Positions 10,507-19,741 of a stretch of 64,000 bases of DNA are shown piece by piece (the stretch's first letter is position 1; the number at the start of each line of letters is the position of its first letter). A model generated the notes under the pieces. That model was not told where the DNA came from, searched no databases, and worked only from the letters and a program-made list of their open reading frames with translations. The translations under genes and the position numbers were made by a program. This DNA is from Peteryoungia ipomoeae (GTDB lineage Bacteria; Pseudomonadota; Alphaproteobacteria; Rhizobiales; Rhizobiaceae), in NCBI RefSeq assembly GCF_004912165.1, contig NZ_STGV01000002.1, positions 558,001 through 622,000 of the forward strand, in the 5' to 3' direction.

Positions 10507-10713
10507 ATGCGCTTCGCCATTGATACTGTAGACGACGCAGGCGCAGACCGAATCTACATCGGAACTCCCATCCGTCTTCGCGACCACCGACTCACCCTTC
10601 GCCTTCGAGACGGCGAGGTAAGCATCGACACCTCCAAGATCATCGACTGGTTCCAGATCGATCGCAGCACCACACGCGAACGGGCAGACCTTTTCGACTG
10701 CGTGTCAGGTTGA
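10507..10713 (+). CDS. small protein of unknown function
   Basis: The 68-residue frame is preceded by a good ribosome-binding site (CCAGGAG, six bases before the ATG). The product is charged and without a signal peptide or membrane helix, with SKIIDWFQIDRS near residue 43. I recognise no family. The strong ribosome-binding site and isolated position are the only support. Confidence 0.45.
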   Translation: MRFAIDTVDDAGADRIYIGTPIRLRDHRLTLRLRDGEVSIDTSKIIDWFQIDRSTTRERADLFDCVSG

Positions 10714-10776
10714 AGACATCTGCTTCCGACGCGCCTCAAGGGCCGCATTTCTCAAAATAGACAATTGGGGAAAATT

Positions 10777-10852
<76 letters not shown>

Positions 10853-10961
10853 ATCAGGGTACCGGTTGTTCCGGCTCCGGGAACCCGTTTGAAAGCGTCG
10901 CTTCCGTCGGGGTGGCGGCTTGATACTTCCGGTAATCGGAGATGGCAAGCCGAAAAATGAA

Positions 10962-10989
10962 AGCCCGGGCATTTTTTTAGGCCCGGGCT
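10962..10989 (-). terminator. terminator of the TIGR02300 gene
   Basis: AGCCCGGGC and GCCCGGGCT form a 9-bp stem with a 10-base loop. Read on the minus strand it is followed by CATTTTTC, so it can end transcription of the gene starting at 11395. Confidence 0.7.
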
Positions 10990-11005
10990 CGAAATCATTG
11001 AAATA

Positions 11006-11395
11006 TCAGACTTCGTCGTCGTCGCCGGTGACGCCGATCAGGCCGGTCATGTCATCGTCGTCGTCGTCTTCGTCGGCCTCCAGGAAGGTATCGTCGTCGT
11101 CGCCGTCGATCTCCACGTCGTCATCGCCCATATCGGGGATGTCGTCGCCGCCTGCTGCGTCGTCACCGTCTTCGAGCGAGACGAGTTCAACGTCGGTGTT
11201 TTCGGTATCGACTTCCGCGACATCCTCTTCCTCAGCCTTTTCCATGATCGCGGCAACCGAAGTTTCCTCGAAATAGGAGAGCGGCCAGGACTTGCCCGTG
11301 TACGGCGACACGATCGGATCCTTGTTCAGGTCGTAGAATTTCTTGCCGGTGTCGGGGCAAGTCCGTTTCGTTCCAAGTTCTGCCTTCGCCACTGT
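11006..11395 (-). CDS. TIGR02300 family protein (FYDLN acid protein)
   Basis: The 129-residue product starts (M)AKAELGTKRTCPDTGKKFYDLN, the defining block of the FYDLN/TIGR02300 family. It continues with SPYTGKSWPLSYFEE and ends in a long Asp/Glu-rich tail. The CxxxGKKFYDLN block resembles half of a zinc-ribbon. Function is unknown, and members occur mainly in alphaproteobacteria. The GTG at 11395 gives the usual family start. The longer frame from 11452 has no family match. In rhizobia this gene commonly sits next to aroA-cmk-rpsA. Here cmk is the next plus-strand gene. Confidence 0.85.
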   Translation of the reverse strand, partial: TVAKAELGTKRTCPDTGKKFYDLNKDPIVSPYTGKSWPLSYFEETSVAAIMEKAEEEDVAEVDTENTDVELVSLEDGDDAAGGDDIPDMGDDDVEIDGDDDDTFLEADEDDDDDDMTGLIGVTGDDDEV

Positions 11396-11614
11396 CAAAG
11401 CCTCATGAAGTCGTGAAGAAATAAAGGGGCATGCGCCAAGCGCCCGGCTCAAGGCCGGCCAAATCGTAGTCGGTCCCCTTAATCGTTGATTTTCGTCCTG
11501 TCAAAGGCAATCTGCGGGCGCAGTCCGCCAGCCGCGTGCCGCCGCTCTTGCTTGGCAAGCTGACGCAAGCTTTGTATCAGACAGTTTCCATAACCGGGAA
11601 AGACAGGGGACGAG

Positions 11615-12247
11615 ATGATTATTGCCATTGATGGGCCGGCAGCGGCTGGAAAGGGCACCTTGTCGCGGCGCATTGCCGAGACCTACGGTTTTCATCACCT
11701 CGATACCGGCCTGACCTATCGGGCAACGGCCAAGGCGCTTCTCGATGCGGGGCTGCCTCTTGATGACGAAGCGATCGCGGAACGGATTGCGTTGTCGCTC
11801 GACCTTGCCGGCCTCGACCGCGATATCCTCTCCGCAAACGGGATCGGCGAGGCCGCCTCGAAGATCGCCGTGATGCCGGCCGTTCGCAGGGCGCTCGTCG
11901 AAGCGCAGCGCCGGTTCTCACGCCGGGCACCGGGCACCGTGCTTGATGGGCGTGACATCGGAACGGTGGTCTGCCCGGACTCCCCGGTCAAGCTTTATGT
12001 CACGGCGTCGCCCGAGGTAAGGGCGAGGCGTCGCTATGACGAGATCATCGGCAAGGGCCAGCCCGCCGATTTCGCCCAGATTTTCGCCGACGTGAAGAAG
12101 CGCGACGAGCGCGACATGGGACGCGCCGACAGCCCTTTGAAACCAGCTGAAGACGCACACTTGCTAGATACTTCCGAAATGAGTATAGAGGCCGCATTCT
12201 TGGCGGCGAAGTCTCTGATCGATGCTGCCCTGACGCAATGCCGATAA
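11615..12247 (+). CDS. cmk: cytidylate kinase
   Basis: The 210-residue enzyme has the P-loop GPAAAGKGT at residues 7-15, the CMP-binding [13 protein letters not shown] and the lid region [20 protein letters not shown]. It phosphorylates CMP and dCMP with ATP in the cytoplasm. The ATG follows AGGGGACGAG. It lies 139 bp before rpsA, the widely conserved cmk-rpsA pair. From memory of S. meliloti, aroA would be expected directly upstream. The 219 bp between TIGR02300 and cmk are too short for it and show no remnant. Confidence 0.96.
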   Translation: MIIAIDGPAAAGKGTLSRRIAETYGFHHLDTGLTYRATAKALLDAGLPLDDEAIAERIALSLDLAGLDRDILSANGIGEAASKIAVMPAVRRALVEAQRRFSRRAPGTVLDGRDIGTVVCPDSPVKLYVTASPEVRARRRYDEIIGKGQPADFAQIFADVKKRDERDMGRADSPLKPAEDAHLLDTSEMSIEAAFLAAKSLIDAALTQCR

Positions 12248-12357
12248 CGGGAGGATCAATCCTCTCGATTTGCCGATTTCTCATCCTCGCGCCGGATTGC
12301 TCTCTCAAGAGGGCGGATGCGGGATCGGCCGTGACCAACACGAACCCCCGGCGCATG

Positions 12358-12373
12358 CGCATCTTCTGATGCG
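12358..12373 (+). promoter_or_regulatory. small hairpin next to the rpsA ribosome-binding site
   Basis: CGCATC / GATGCG with a TTCT loop ends one base before the ATTAGGAG ribosome-binding site. S1 in other bacteria represses its own translation. A role for this hairpin is only a suggestion from position. Confidence 0.25.
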
Positions 12374-12386
12374 ATTAGGAGTTTCC

Positions 12387-14090
12387 ATGTCTGTATCTAC
12401 CCCGTCGCGTGAGGACTTTGCTGCCCTCCTCGAGGAATCCTTTGCCAAGACCGACCTGGCCGAAGGCTATGTCGCCAAGGGCATCGTCACGGCCATCGAG
12501 AAGGACGTCGCCATCGTTGACGTCGGCCTCAAGGTCGAAGGCCGCATCGCTCTCAAGGAATTCGGCGCCCGTTCGAAGGACGGCTCGCTGAAGGTTGGCG
12601 ACGAAGTCGAAGTTTATGTCGAGCGCATCGAAAACGCTCTCGGCGAAGCTGTTCTGTCGCGCGAAAAGGCTCGCCGCGAAGAAAGCTGGATCAAGCTTGA
12701 AGCCAAGTTCGAAGCTGGCGAACGCGTTGAAGGCGTCATCTTCAACCAGGTCAAGGGTGGCTTCACGGTCGACCTCGACGGCGCCGTTGCCTTCCTTCCG
12801 CGCAGCCAAGTCGACATCCGTCCGATCCGCGACGTGACCCCGCTGATGCACAACCCGCAGCCCTTCGAAATCCTCAAGATGGACAAGCGTCGCGGCAACA
12901 TCGTGGTATCGCGTCGTACGGTTCTCGAAGAGAGCCGCGCCGAGCAGCGTTCGGAAATCGTGCAGAACCTCGAAGAAGGTCAGGTTGTTGACGGCGTCGT
13001 CAAGAACATCACCGATTACGGTGCGTTCGTTGACCTCGGCGGCATCGACGGCCTGCTGCACGTTACCGACATGGCATGGCGCCGCGTCAACCATCCTTCG
13101 GAAATCCTGTCCATCGGCCAGTCGGTCAAAGTTCAGATCATCCGTATCAACCAGGAAACCCACCGCATCTCGCTCGGCATGAAGCAGCTCGAGTCGGATC
13201 CGTGGGATGGCATCGCTGCCAAGTACCCGGTTGGCAAGAAGATCTCCGGTACCGTCACGAACATCACCGACTACGGTGCATTCGTCGAGCTGGAGCCGGG
13301 CATCGAAGGCCTGATCCACATCTCGGAAATGTCCTGGACGAAGAAGAACGTTCATCCCGGCAAGATCCTTTCGACCACGCAGGACGTCGACGTTGTCGTC
13401 CTCGAAGTCGATCCGTCCAAGCGCCGTATCTCGCTCGGTCTCAAGCAGACCCTCGAGAACCCGTGGCAGGCATTTGCCTTCAGCCATCCGGCCGGCACTG
13501 AAGTCGAAGGCGAAGTCAAGAACAAGACCGAATTCGGCCTGTTCATCGGCCTCGAAGGCGACGTCGACGGCATGGTTCACCTCTCCGACCTCGACTGGAA
13601 CCGTCCGGGCGAACAGGTCATCGAAGAGTACAACAAGGGTGACGTGGTCAAGGCCGTCGTTCTCGACGTCGACGTCGAGAAGGAACGCATCTCGCTCGGC
13701 ATCAAGCAGCTCGGCAAGGATTCGGTTGGCGATGCCGCCGCTTCCGGCGACCTGCGAAAGAACGCCGTCGTTTCGTGCGAAGTCATCGGCGTGAACGATG
13801 GTGGCGTCGAAGTGAAGCTCGTCGCTCACGAAGACATCACTTCGTTCATCCGTCGTGCCGACCTCGCACGCGACCGCGACGACCAGCGTCCTGAGCGATT
13901 CGCCGTTGGCCAGGTTTTTGATGCTCGCGTCACGAACTTCTCCAAGAAGGACCGCAAGGTTATGCTGTCGATCAAGGCTCTCGAGATCGCAGAAGAGAAG
14001 GAAGCTGTTGCTCAGTTCGGTTCGTCCGACTCGGGCGCGTCGCTCGGCGACATCCTGGGTGCCGCCCTCAAGAACCGCAGCAACGACTAA
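12387..14090 (+). CDS. rpsA: 30S ribosomal protein S1
   Basis: The 567-residue protein begins MSVSTPSREDFAALLEESF and contains six S1 (OB-fold) repeats. The central repeats are easy to see as NITDYGAFVDLGGIDGLLHV, NITDYGAFVELEPGIEGLIH and KTEFGLFIGLEGDVDGMVHL. S1 binds mRNA leaders and helps the 30S subunit load structured or weak ribosome-binding sites. The start at 12387 has ATTAGGAG six bases upstream. The in-frame extension to 12270 does not match the family. A 599-residue antisense frame is a codon-bias shadow. Confidence 0.97.
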   Translation: MSVSTPSREDFAALLEESFAKTDLAEGYVAKGIVTAIEKDVAIVDVGLKVEGRIALKEFGARSKDGSLKVGDEVEVYVERIENALGEAVLSREKARREESWIKLEAKFEAGERVEGVIFNQVKGGFTVDLDGAVAFLPRSQVDIRPIRDVTPLMHNPQPFEILKMDKRRGNIVVSRRTVLEESRAEQRSEIVQNLEEGQVVDGVVKNITDYGAFVDLGGIDGLLHVTDMAWRRVNHPSEILSIGQSVKVQIIRINQETHRISLGMKQLESDPWDGIAAKYPVGKKISGTVTNITDYGAFVELEPGIEGLIHISEMSWTKKNVHPGKILSTTQDVDVVVLEVDPSKRRISLGLKQTLENPWQAFAFSHPAGTEVEGEVKNKTEFGLFIGLEGDVDGMVHLSDLDWNRPGEQVIEEYNKGDVVKAVVLDVDVEKERISLGIKQLGKDSVGDAAASGDLRKNAVVSCEVIGVNDGGVEVKLVAHEDITSFIRRADLARDRDDQRPERFAVGQVFDARVTNFSKKDRKVMLSIKALEIAEEKEAVAQFGSSDSGASLGDILGAALKNRSND

Positions 14091-14112
14091 TCCTCGCTGT
14101 TTGTGAATTAAA

Positions 14113-14150
14113 GAACCCGCCGGACGCTGTTCGTCCGGCGGGTTTTTTTT
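14113..14150 (+). terminator. rho-independent terminator of rpsA
   Basis: The stem ACCCGCCGGAC / GTCCGGCGGGT (11 bp, plus flanking A-T pairs) with a 7-base loop is followed by a run of eight T residues. Confidence 0.92.
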
Positions 14151-14174
14151 GTGACCGCGATCGCTTGGGTTCAA

Positions 14175-15908
14175 TCAGATGCCGCCAGACATGCGCAAAT
14201 ACATCTGATGCATCGGATCGGCGGCAGAGAGTTCGCGGTGAGAGGGGCCAACTTGCTGCGCCTCTTGTAACCGCTGAGCGCGCGGCTTCGGATATTTCTC
14301 CGTGGGCTCCGAGGGCTGCTCCAGCAGATCGCTTTCGCCTTGTTCGCCATGTTCTGGCGAGAGCAGTTCGTCATTTTGCGATGTCTGCTCGTCGGTCGCA
14401 TCACCTTCGGCTTCCTCGCCGGACAGGTCATCTTCCCCTTCGTCCTCACGCTCGTCATGCCCCTCCTCATCCTCATGCAGTCCGTTCTGATCCTCGGGCT
14501 CGTCATGAGCGAGATAATGAAACATCGCAAAAGGGACCGCTTCACGTGCGATTGGCACGGTGGCGGGCGCATCGCCAGTCAGCGTGCTCAAGAGAGGAGA
14601 TGCATTGGCGTCCTGTCCTTTCGCATCAGCAAGCTCCAGGCGGGCGACACCCGGCCGGGGGGTGTCTGTTTCCTTGGCGTCCTGCCCCCGATTGGTAGCG
14701 GGCTCAGGGTTCTGGGGCATTTTCGTCTCGGCCTCGCGCCCCGTGGTCGCATCGGCCTCACGTGTTTGCGCGTCGGTTTGTTGCGCCAGCCTGAAGAGGC
14801 TTGAAATCAGGTCAGACTGGTTCTGATCCGGAGTTGCAAAAGGAGGCGCGAGTGCGGGTGGTAATGGCGCTACCGAGTAGACACCATTTCCCGCCCGCTC
14901 CGACTGCGCCTTTGGAGTATTTTCCCGAGACGCAGCAGCAGCGTCTCTCTCCAACCCGATTCCACTGCCTTTGATCTGGGCATCCTGGGGCTCGATGGCC
15001 TGCCGGGCACCCAAGAATGCAGCAAGCCGATCTTTCCAGTTCGGGCTCGAAGCACTATCGCGGATCGCCGGAGGCGAAATCCGGCCCTCCATTGAGGTTT
15101 GTTCGGAATCGCCTCGAGACGCGGGTTGGGTTGCTCGCTCGGTGGAGATCGTGACCAGTCGGCTGGGGGCTTTTGTTTGCGAGCCGGACGGCTCAATGTC
15201 GACGTCGCCGACAACGCTGATAGCCGTCGAAGCGGTTGTTTTTTCTGCGCCCGCTGCGCGCGTGCGGTCTTCAGGCGACCGCGGCGGAAGTGCACTCCCT
15301 GCTGTGCCGGGGAGCTGATTGGTGCTCGCCGACACCGAAGCGGGTGGCGACGATGCCGTTGTGACGGGCAAAACGGGTGGGCGATACGCACTTTGTTCGC
15401 GAGCGGGATCGCCACCCGCCTGACGATAGGATGAAATGATCGTTTGGGTCTGCCGATCTCCTTGAGCTTCCTGGGAAATCTCGAGGGCAATTGCGACCGT
15501 GATGGCTTCCTTTCCGGAAGAATTGCTCATCGCAGCGATGAGCACATTCAGTTGCAGCTTGGCATATGTCCGCGCCACGAAAGCCTGCAATTTCAATCGT
15601 TCGGCCTCAGGCAAAGCATTGATTGCGACTGCGAGACGCGTGACGTAGGCATCGGCCGGCTCCAGATCGCCCCTCGCTATTCCGAGAAACTGGCCGACGA
15701 CCTCCGCGACTCGCGCGATACTCTTTTCCATCGTTCCCTGCCCACTCAACATTGCAAGACTGAGTTTGGAAACTGAAGTATCGGATGGAGTAGATGGTAT
15801 GGTGGGATTGGCGACGGCCGGCGCAGGCGTCCGGTCGCCTGGCTCTACGGGTTTGGCGACCGAGATCACAGAATTCGTCGCAGATCTTGCTCCAACTGGC
15901 AGAAGCAT
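14175..15908 (-). CDS. large acidic, low-complexity protein of unknown function
   Basis: The 577-residue product has no recognised catalytic motif. A compact helical segment at about residues 50-145 contains SLAMLSGQGTMEKSIARVAE and VVGQFLGIARGDLEPADAYV. A long Pro/Ser/Ala/Thr-rich linker follows (150-455). A strongly acidic stretch (about 470-540) leads to a charged C-terminus ending MYLRMSGGI. There is no signal peptide. The AMLS...LGI segment resembles one in the protein at 17969-18931, on the other side of nadV and the same strand, so the two may be distant paralogues. The layout recalls flagellar hook-length-control-like or scaffold proteins, but no such claim can be made. Confidence 0.6.
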   Translation of the reverse strand: MLLPVGARSATNSVISVAKPVEPGDRTPAPAVANPTIPSTPSDTSVSKLSLAMLSGQGTMEKSIARVAEVVGQFLGIARGDLEPADAYVTRLAVAINALPEAERLKLQAFVARTYAKLQLNVLIAAMSNSSGKEAITVAIALEISQEAQGDRQTQTIISSYRQAGGDPAREQSAYRPPVLPVTTASSPPASVSASTNQLPGTAGSALPPRSPEDRTRAAGAEKTTASTAISVVGDVDIEPSGSQTKAPSRLVTISTERATQPASRGDSEQTSMEGRISPPAIRDSASSPNWKDRLAAFLGARQAIEPQDAQIKGSGIGLERDAAAASRENTPKAQSERAGNGVYSVAPLPPALAPPFATPDQNQSDLISSLFRLAQQTDAQTREADATTGREAETKMPQNPEPATNRGQDAKETDTPRPGVARLELADAKGQDANASPLLSTLTGDAPATVPIAREAVPFAMFHYLAHDEPEDQNGLHEDEEGHDEREDEGEDDLSGEEAEGDATDEQTSQNDELLSPEHGEQGESDLLEQPSEPTEKYPKPRAQRLQEAQQVGPSHRELSAADPMHQMYLRMSGGI

Positions 15909-16109
15909 GACACCCTCAGCCGATCTGAACCGCTTAGGCGGCCCCTTGAGCTTGTTGCAATCTTTCGGATACTCGCCGCGAATCTGCGCGCCGACTGCTA
16001 GCAGAACAAGAATCTTCGGTGGCTGCGGTTAACAAAATCTGAAAATCAGCTTCGCACAGTGAAAAGCGTTCACGATAGCGAGGCCGCATCCTCATTTGAA
16101 AGTCAGCCC

Positions 16110-17507
16110 ATGCGATACAATCCGATCCTCGACACAGACAGCTACAAGCTTAGCCAACCGGTGCAATACGCTCCGGGGACACGGCATGTCAGTGCGCTAG
16201 CGACGACGCGCGGACAATCGCTACGGCCTGAACTGATGTTCTTCGGCCTTCAGATGTATCTTAAAGCCTATCTGGGCGAACCGGTGCGAGCAGCTGACAT
16301 TGCCGAGGCTGAAGACGTGGCACAGGCGCATGGGCAACCCTTCTTCAAGGCTGGCTGGCAGCATATCCTCACCAAGCACGGTGGCTACCTGCCGCTTCGC
16401 ATCGAGGCATTGCCGGAAGGCATTGCGCTTCGCCGCGGTGTTCCCATGGTGCAGGTGGTCAACACCGATCCCGAGCTGCCCTGGCTGACGTCACACGTGG
16501 AAACGGCGCTTCTCCGAGCGATCTGGTATCCCTCCACAGTGGCGACCACCGCCTGGCGGACACGTCTCGCGCTACAGCCTTATCTGGACAGGTCTGCGGA
16601 CGATCTTGATAGACTGATGCCTAGCCGCATCAGCGACTTCGGTGCGCGCAGCACAAGCAGCCTTGAACAGGCTGCTATCGGAGGAGTTGCCCACCTCGTG
16701 CATTTCGACAGCTCCGATTCACTTCCTGCCGTGATGCATGCAAGGCGCTACTACCAGCACTCGATGCCCGCATTCTCCATTCCCTCAGCCGAGCATGCCA
16801 GCATAACCAGCTGGGGTCAGGGCGGAGAAATCAACGCCTATCGCAATATGATCTACATGTTTGCGGCAAAAGGGTCCTACTCCGTCGTTTCAGACAGCTA
16901 TGATCTGCACACCGCGGTCACCGAGATCTGGGGCAAGACGCTGCAGGAAGAGGTCCGCAAGGGTGGCGGAGTTCTGGTCATTCGCCCCGATAGCGGCGAT
17001 CCGATCGACACGCCCGTGCAGGTTGTTGCCCAGCTGGCTTATGCTTTCGGAACCCGTTTGAACACCAAGGGGTTCAAAGTCATCGACGCGAATGTCCGGG
17101 TTCTCCAGTCTGATGGCGTTTCGCTGCAGGATATTCAGATGATCCTTGGCCGCCTGGAAAGCATGGGCTTTTCTGCTGAAAACATCTCCTTCGGCATGGG
17201 TTCAGGACTGCTGCAGAAGGTCAATCGGGGCACTGTCTCTTTCACGATGCGCGCCACCGCCGCCATGGGCGAAGATGGACAGTGGCGCGAACTCGGCAGG
17301 CGACGCGCGCATGCTCAAGTGAATTCGACCGGTACGGGCCGCGTGGCCGCAATCGCCGACGGCATCGATGTTGTCTCCGTGCCGTATGCGGAACTTGATG
17401 GCCGTGAGAACTTCTTCCAGCCTGTGTGGGAAAATGGCGAACTTCTTGTCGACTGGTCGTTCGATGAGGTCCGCGCACGCGCGACCACCGCCAGCCGCAA
17501 TGCCTGA
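16110..17507 (+). CDS. nadV: nicotinamide phosphoribosyltransferase (NAMPT/NadV type)
   Basis: The 465-residue protein closely follows animal NAMPT. It has LDTDSYKLSQPVQYAPGTRH at the N-terminus, SRISDFGARSTSSLEQA, IPSAEHASITSWGQGGE (the catalytic histidine region, near residue 228), VVSDSYDLHTA, and the PRPP-binding VIRPDSGDPIDTP near 289. A GLLQKVNRG segment completes the barrel. It joins nicotinamide and PRPP to make NMN, bypassing deamidation in NAD salvage. The ATG at 16110 gives the usual start. An upstream GTG at 16059 would add 17 unlike residues. It is flanked on both sides by minus-strand acidic proteins. Confidence 0.88.
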   Translation: MRYNPILDTDSYKLSQPVQYAPGTRHVSALATTRGQSLRPELMFFGLQMYLKAYLGEPVRAADIAEAEDVAQAHGQPFFKAGWQHILTKHGGYLPLRIEALPEGIALRRGVPMVQVVNTDPELPWLTSHVETALLRAIWYPSTVATTAWRTRLALQPYLDRSADDLDRLMPSRISDFGARSTSSLEQAAIGGVAHLVHFDSSDSLPAVMHARRYYQHSMPAFSIPSAEHASITSWGQGGEINAYRNMIYMFAAKGSYSVVSDSYDLHTAVTEIWGKTLQEEVRKGGGVLVIRPDSGDPIDTPVQVVAQLAYAFGTRLNTKGFKVIDANVRVLQSDGVSLQDIQMILGRLESMGFSAENISFGMGSGLLQKVNRGTVSFTMRATAAMGEDGQWRELGRRRAHAQVNSTGTGRVAAIADGIDVVSVPYAELDGRENFFQPVWENGELLVDWSFDEVRARATTASRNA

Positions 17508-17509
17508 TT

Positions 17510-17773
17510 TCAGTCGTCCAGGCGCAGAAATCGCGGATAAAGCCCGGCTTCATCGCAGGGTGCGGGCCCGCGGATGGGCAGCGCCTTCTCCGCGCGGCAC
17601 CGCTCGTCGACGCTGACAGCATCAAGCCATGTGGCTGGCGCGTGTGAACGCAAACTTTGCTCTTCCACTATCGCGTGCTCGCCAAAGGACGGCGGGTAAT
17701 CATCAAAGGGCAGATCGGCCCAGCTTGAGGCGCTGATCATTGCCGTCACTAGAGCATTGCTCGCTACCGTCAT
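17510..17773 (-). CDS. small protein of unknown function
   Basis: An 87-residue frame begins MTVASNALVTAMISASSWAD and contains LPFDDYPPSFGEHAIVEEQS. It has no close ribosome-binding site, membrane helix or known motif. It ends 3 bp from the convergent nadV stop codon. The coding potential is uncertain. I include it because the region is otherwise empty and the frame is open on this strand only. Confidence 0.35.
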   Translation of the reverse strand: MTVASNALVTAMISASSWADLPFDDYPPSFGEHAIVEEQSLRSHAPATWLDAVSVDERCRAEKALPIRGPAPCDEAGLYPRFLRLDD

Positions 17774-17968
17774 CGTGCCCGTTTCTTTTCGTCCATCAGG
17801 ACGCACCTTGATCCAAATACATGATGATGATCGGAGGTTGGCCTTAATGAAGTCTTGCCGGGACGGGCCTCACCCCTCTACAAATTTTAATCAAGGAAAT
17901 TTCACAGTGGAATCCAACTGCCCGGGGACAGCGACTGGACACCCGCCGCTTACGACCGTTTAGATCCT

Positions 17969-18931
17969 CTATGACTCGTAGAGGCGGTGAAGATATCTTT
18001 CGATAAGCGTGGACACGCGGTCGACACCAGTGTCTCCGTCTTTCCCGTCCACCTGATCCTTCGGTCTTGTCGAGCCGATGCTCACACTTTCCTTGGCGTT
18101 GTCCTCGACCGTCGCGTCTGCCGGGATACTTTCAGTGTCCGCGTCGGAGAGTCCCGCAAGCAGCAAAAGCAGATCACCGTCTTCAACTGTCACCTCGCCA
18201 CTTCCGGTTTCCTTGGATTGCTCCGCGAGCTTTTCGCGAATGAGCTTTACATCCTCCAGGTTCTCGATCGCCTTGGCTGACTGTAGAGCATGCAACTGCT
18301 CTTCCCGGCCGCTTGCATCCTTGGGTCGGACCGGATCGTCGATCCCTTCACGCGCCTTGATCTCCTCAAGAGATTGCGGATCTGCAGCATCTTGCAGCCT
18401 TGCAACGATCCGTGACGTCGCTTCCGTCACGCCGCCGCGACCCGCTGTCCTGAGCAACGCCTCGTCTAGCCGCTGTCGGGCCGCGCCCGTGGGGTCGCTC
18501 AAGGCGGATGCAAAGGTTGATATGGATATGCCCAACGTGTCGAGGCCAACCGCCTCTTCGAGCGCTTTGCGCGTTCCGGCATCCATCTTTTCGACCAGAT
18601 CACCAATGATCTTGCCGAGCATCAGATAAGAACGTTCCTTCGATGTATCGATGCCGAGCTTTTCCGCGACCTTGTCGGCAAGTGCCATGACCATTTCGTT
18701 GGTGCTGACATGCTGATGACTGAGCATCGCGGAGATGATTTTTCCGCGACTTTCCTGCGCCTCCTTGCTGACCGAGATCCGGGCTTCCGTCACAGGGTCT
18801 GGTTTGGGGGCGATGCTATGCTTTTCACGCTCTTCCTTGGCTTGTTCCTCCAGTTGAACGGAGATTGAACGAAGCGTGTCCGTTGCAACGGCGCCATAGG
18901 CTAGGTCGAGAGGAGACAGCATCAAAAACAT
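17969..18931 (-). CDS. acidic helical protein of unknown function
   Basis: The 320-residue product starts MFLMLSPLDLAYGAVATDTL and is rich in charged, predicted helical segments. ISAMLSHQHVSTNEMVMALA, VAEKLGIDTSKERSYLMLGK and an AVGLDTLGISISTFASAL block cover about residues 65-155. An acidic tail follows, ending TLIERYLHRLYES. The AMLS...LGI arrangement resembles the helical segment of the 577-residue protein at 14175-15908. No enzyme motif, signal peptide or domain was recognised. It is transcribed toward nadV. Confidence 0.6.
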   Translation of the reverse strand: MFLMLSPLDLAYGAVATDTLRSISVQLEEQAKEEREKHSIAPKPDPVTEARISVSKEAQESRGKIISAMLSHQHVSTNEMVMALADKVAEKLGIDTSKERSYLMLGKIIGDLVEKMDAGTRKALEEAVGLDTLGISISTFASALSDPTGAARQRLDEALLRTAGRGGVTEATSRIVARLQDAADPQSLEEIKAREGIDDPVRPKDASGREEQLHALQSAKAIENLEDVKLIREKLAEQSKETGSGEVTVEDGDLLLLLAGLSDADTESIPADATVEDNAKESVSIGSTRPKDQVDGKDGDTGVDRVSTLIERYLHRLYES

Positions 18932-18989
18932 CCCGCAGAAACCGAATCGGTTGCGTCAGGATAGGCTGATACAATTAATGATATGCAAA

Positions 18990-19616
18990 TCAGGTATGCG
19001 CGAAGATGTCGGTATCTTCCCAGCCAAGAAGATCGAGTTTTGCCCGCGTCGGCAAAAAGGTGAAGCAGGCTTCGGCGAGATCAAGACGCTTGTCACGGAT
19101 CAGGCGCATCGTCAGCTTGTCCCGCAGCGCGTGCAGATGAAGCACATCAGAGGCAGCATATTCCAGCTGAGCCTGCGACAAAACCTCTGCGGCCCAGTCC
19201 GACGATTGCTGGGCCTTTGAGATATCGACCTCCAGCATCTCGCGGAGATTATCCTTCAGACCATGACGATCCGTGTAGGTTCTTGTCAGCCGGGACGCGA
19301 TCTTTGTGCAAAATACCGGAGCGGAGGTAACCCCGAAGGTGTGAAACAGAACGGCAATGTCGAAACGGCCGTAGTGAAAAATCTTCTGCCGCGTGTCGTC
19401 GCCGAGCATCGCCACCAGATTCGGCGCCGCCGTTTGTCCAGGAGCAATCCGGACAACATCTGCAGTTCCATCGCCAGGAGACAGTTGGACGACACACAGA
19501 CGGTCCCGACGCGGCACCAGACCTAGCGTTTCGGTATCAACAGCTATGGCTCCAGTGTACCGCGCCGCATCCTGCTCTGAGATATCGTTCTCGTGATAGC
19601 GGATCGTCGTCGCCAT
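18990..19616 (-). CDS. rnd: ribonuclease D-like 3'-5' exonuclease
   Basis: The 208-residue protein carries the DEDDy exonuclease motifs: AVDTETLG (Exo I, Asp and Glu near residues 25-27), FHYGRFDIAVL (Exo II) and LEYAASDVLHL (Exo III Tyr-x3-Asp). It is much shorter than E. coli RNase D (about 375 residues) because it lacks the HRDC domains, as in the short alphaproteobacterial form. The expected role is trimming of tRNA precursors and other stable RNAs. The ATG at 19616 has GGGAG seven bases upstream. A possible structured leader lies at 19670-19741. Confidence 0.85.
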   Translation of the reverse strand: MATTIRYHENDISEQDAARYTGAIAVDTETLGLVPRRDRLCVVQLSPGDGTADVVRIAPGQTAAPNLVAMLGDDTRQKIFHYGRFDIAVLFHTFGVTSAPVFCTKIASRLTRTYTDRHGLKDNLREMLEVDISKAQQSSDWAAEVLSQAQLEYAASDVLHLHALRDKLTMRLIRDKRLDLAEACFTFLPTRAKLDLLGWEDTDIFAHT

Positions 19617-19669
19617 GAAATTCTCCCATCCGTCCATGTATTCTGATCGCTATACCCCAAGGACGATCG

Positions 19670-19741
19670 ATCCACCACCCGCCCCGCGCCAGGCCTCCTG
19701 CATTGCGGAGGCGTGTACGCCATGCATGGAGAGTGGTGGAT
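19670..19741 (-). promoter_or_regulatory. folded element in the leader of the RNase D gene
   Basis: ATCCACCAC (19670-19678) and GTGGTGGAT (19733-19741) are perfect complements. They enclose a second hairpin (GCCTCC 19693-19698 with GGAGGC 19707-19712) and the palindrome CCATGCATGG (19720-19729). The unit lies 54 bases upstream of the RNase D start on the minus strand. It could be a structured 5' leader or a separate RNA. No known riboswitch class was recognised. Confidence 0.35.

Noticed and set aside
12270..12386. N-terminal extension of S1
   Set aside because: The extension has no family similarity, and ATTAGGAG sits directly before the ATG at 12387.
12375..14174. 599-residue antisense open frame over rpsA
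   Set aside because: It is a shadow of the highly biased rpsA codons, with no recognisable product.
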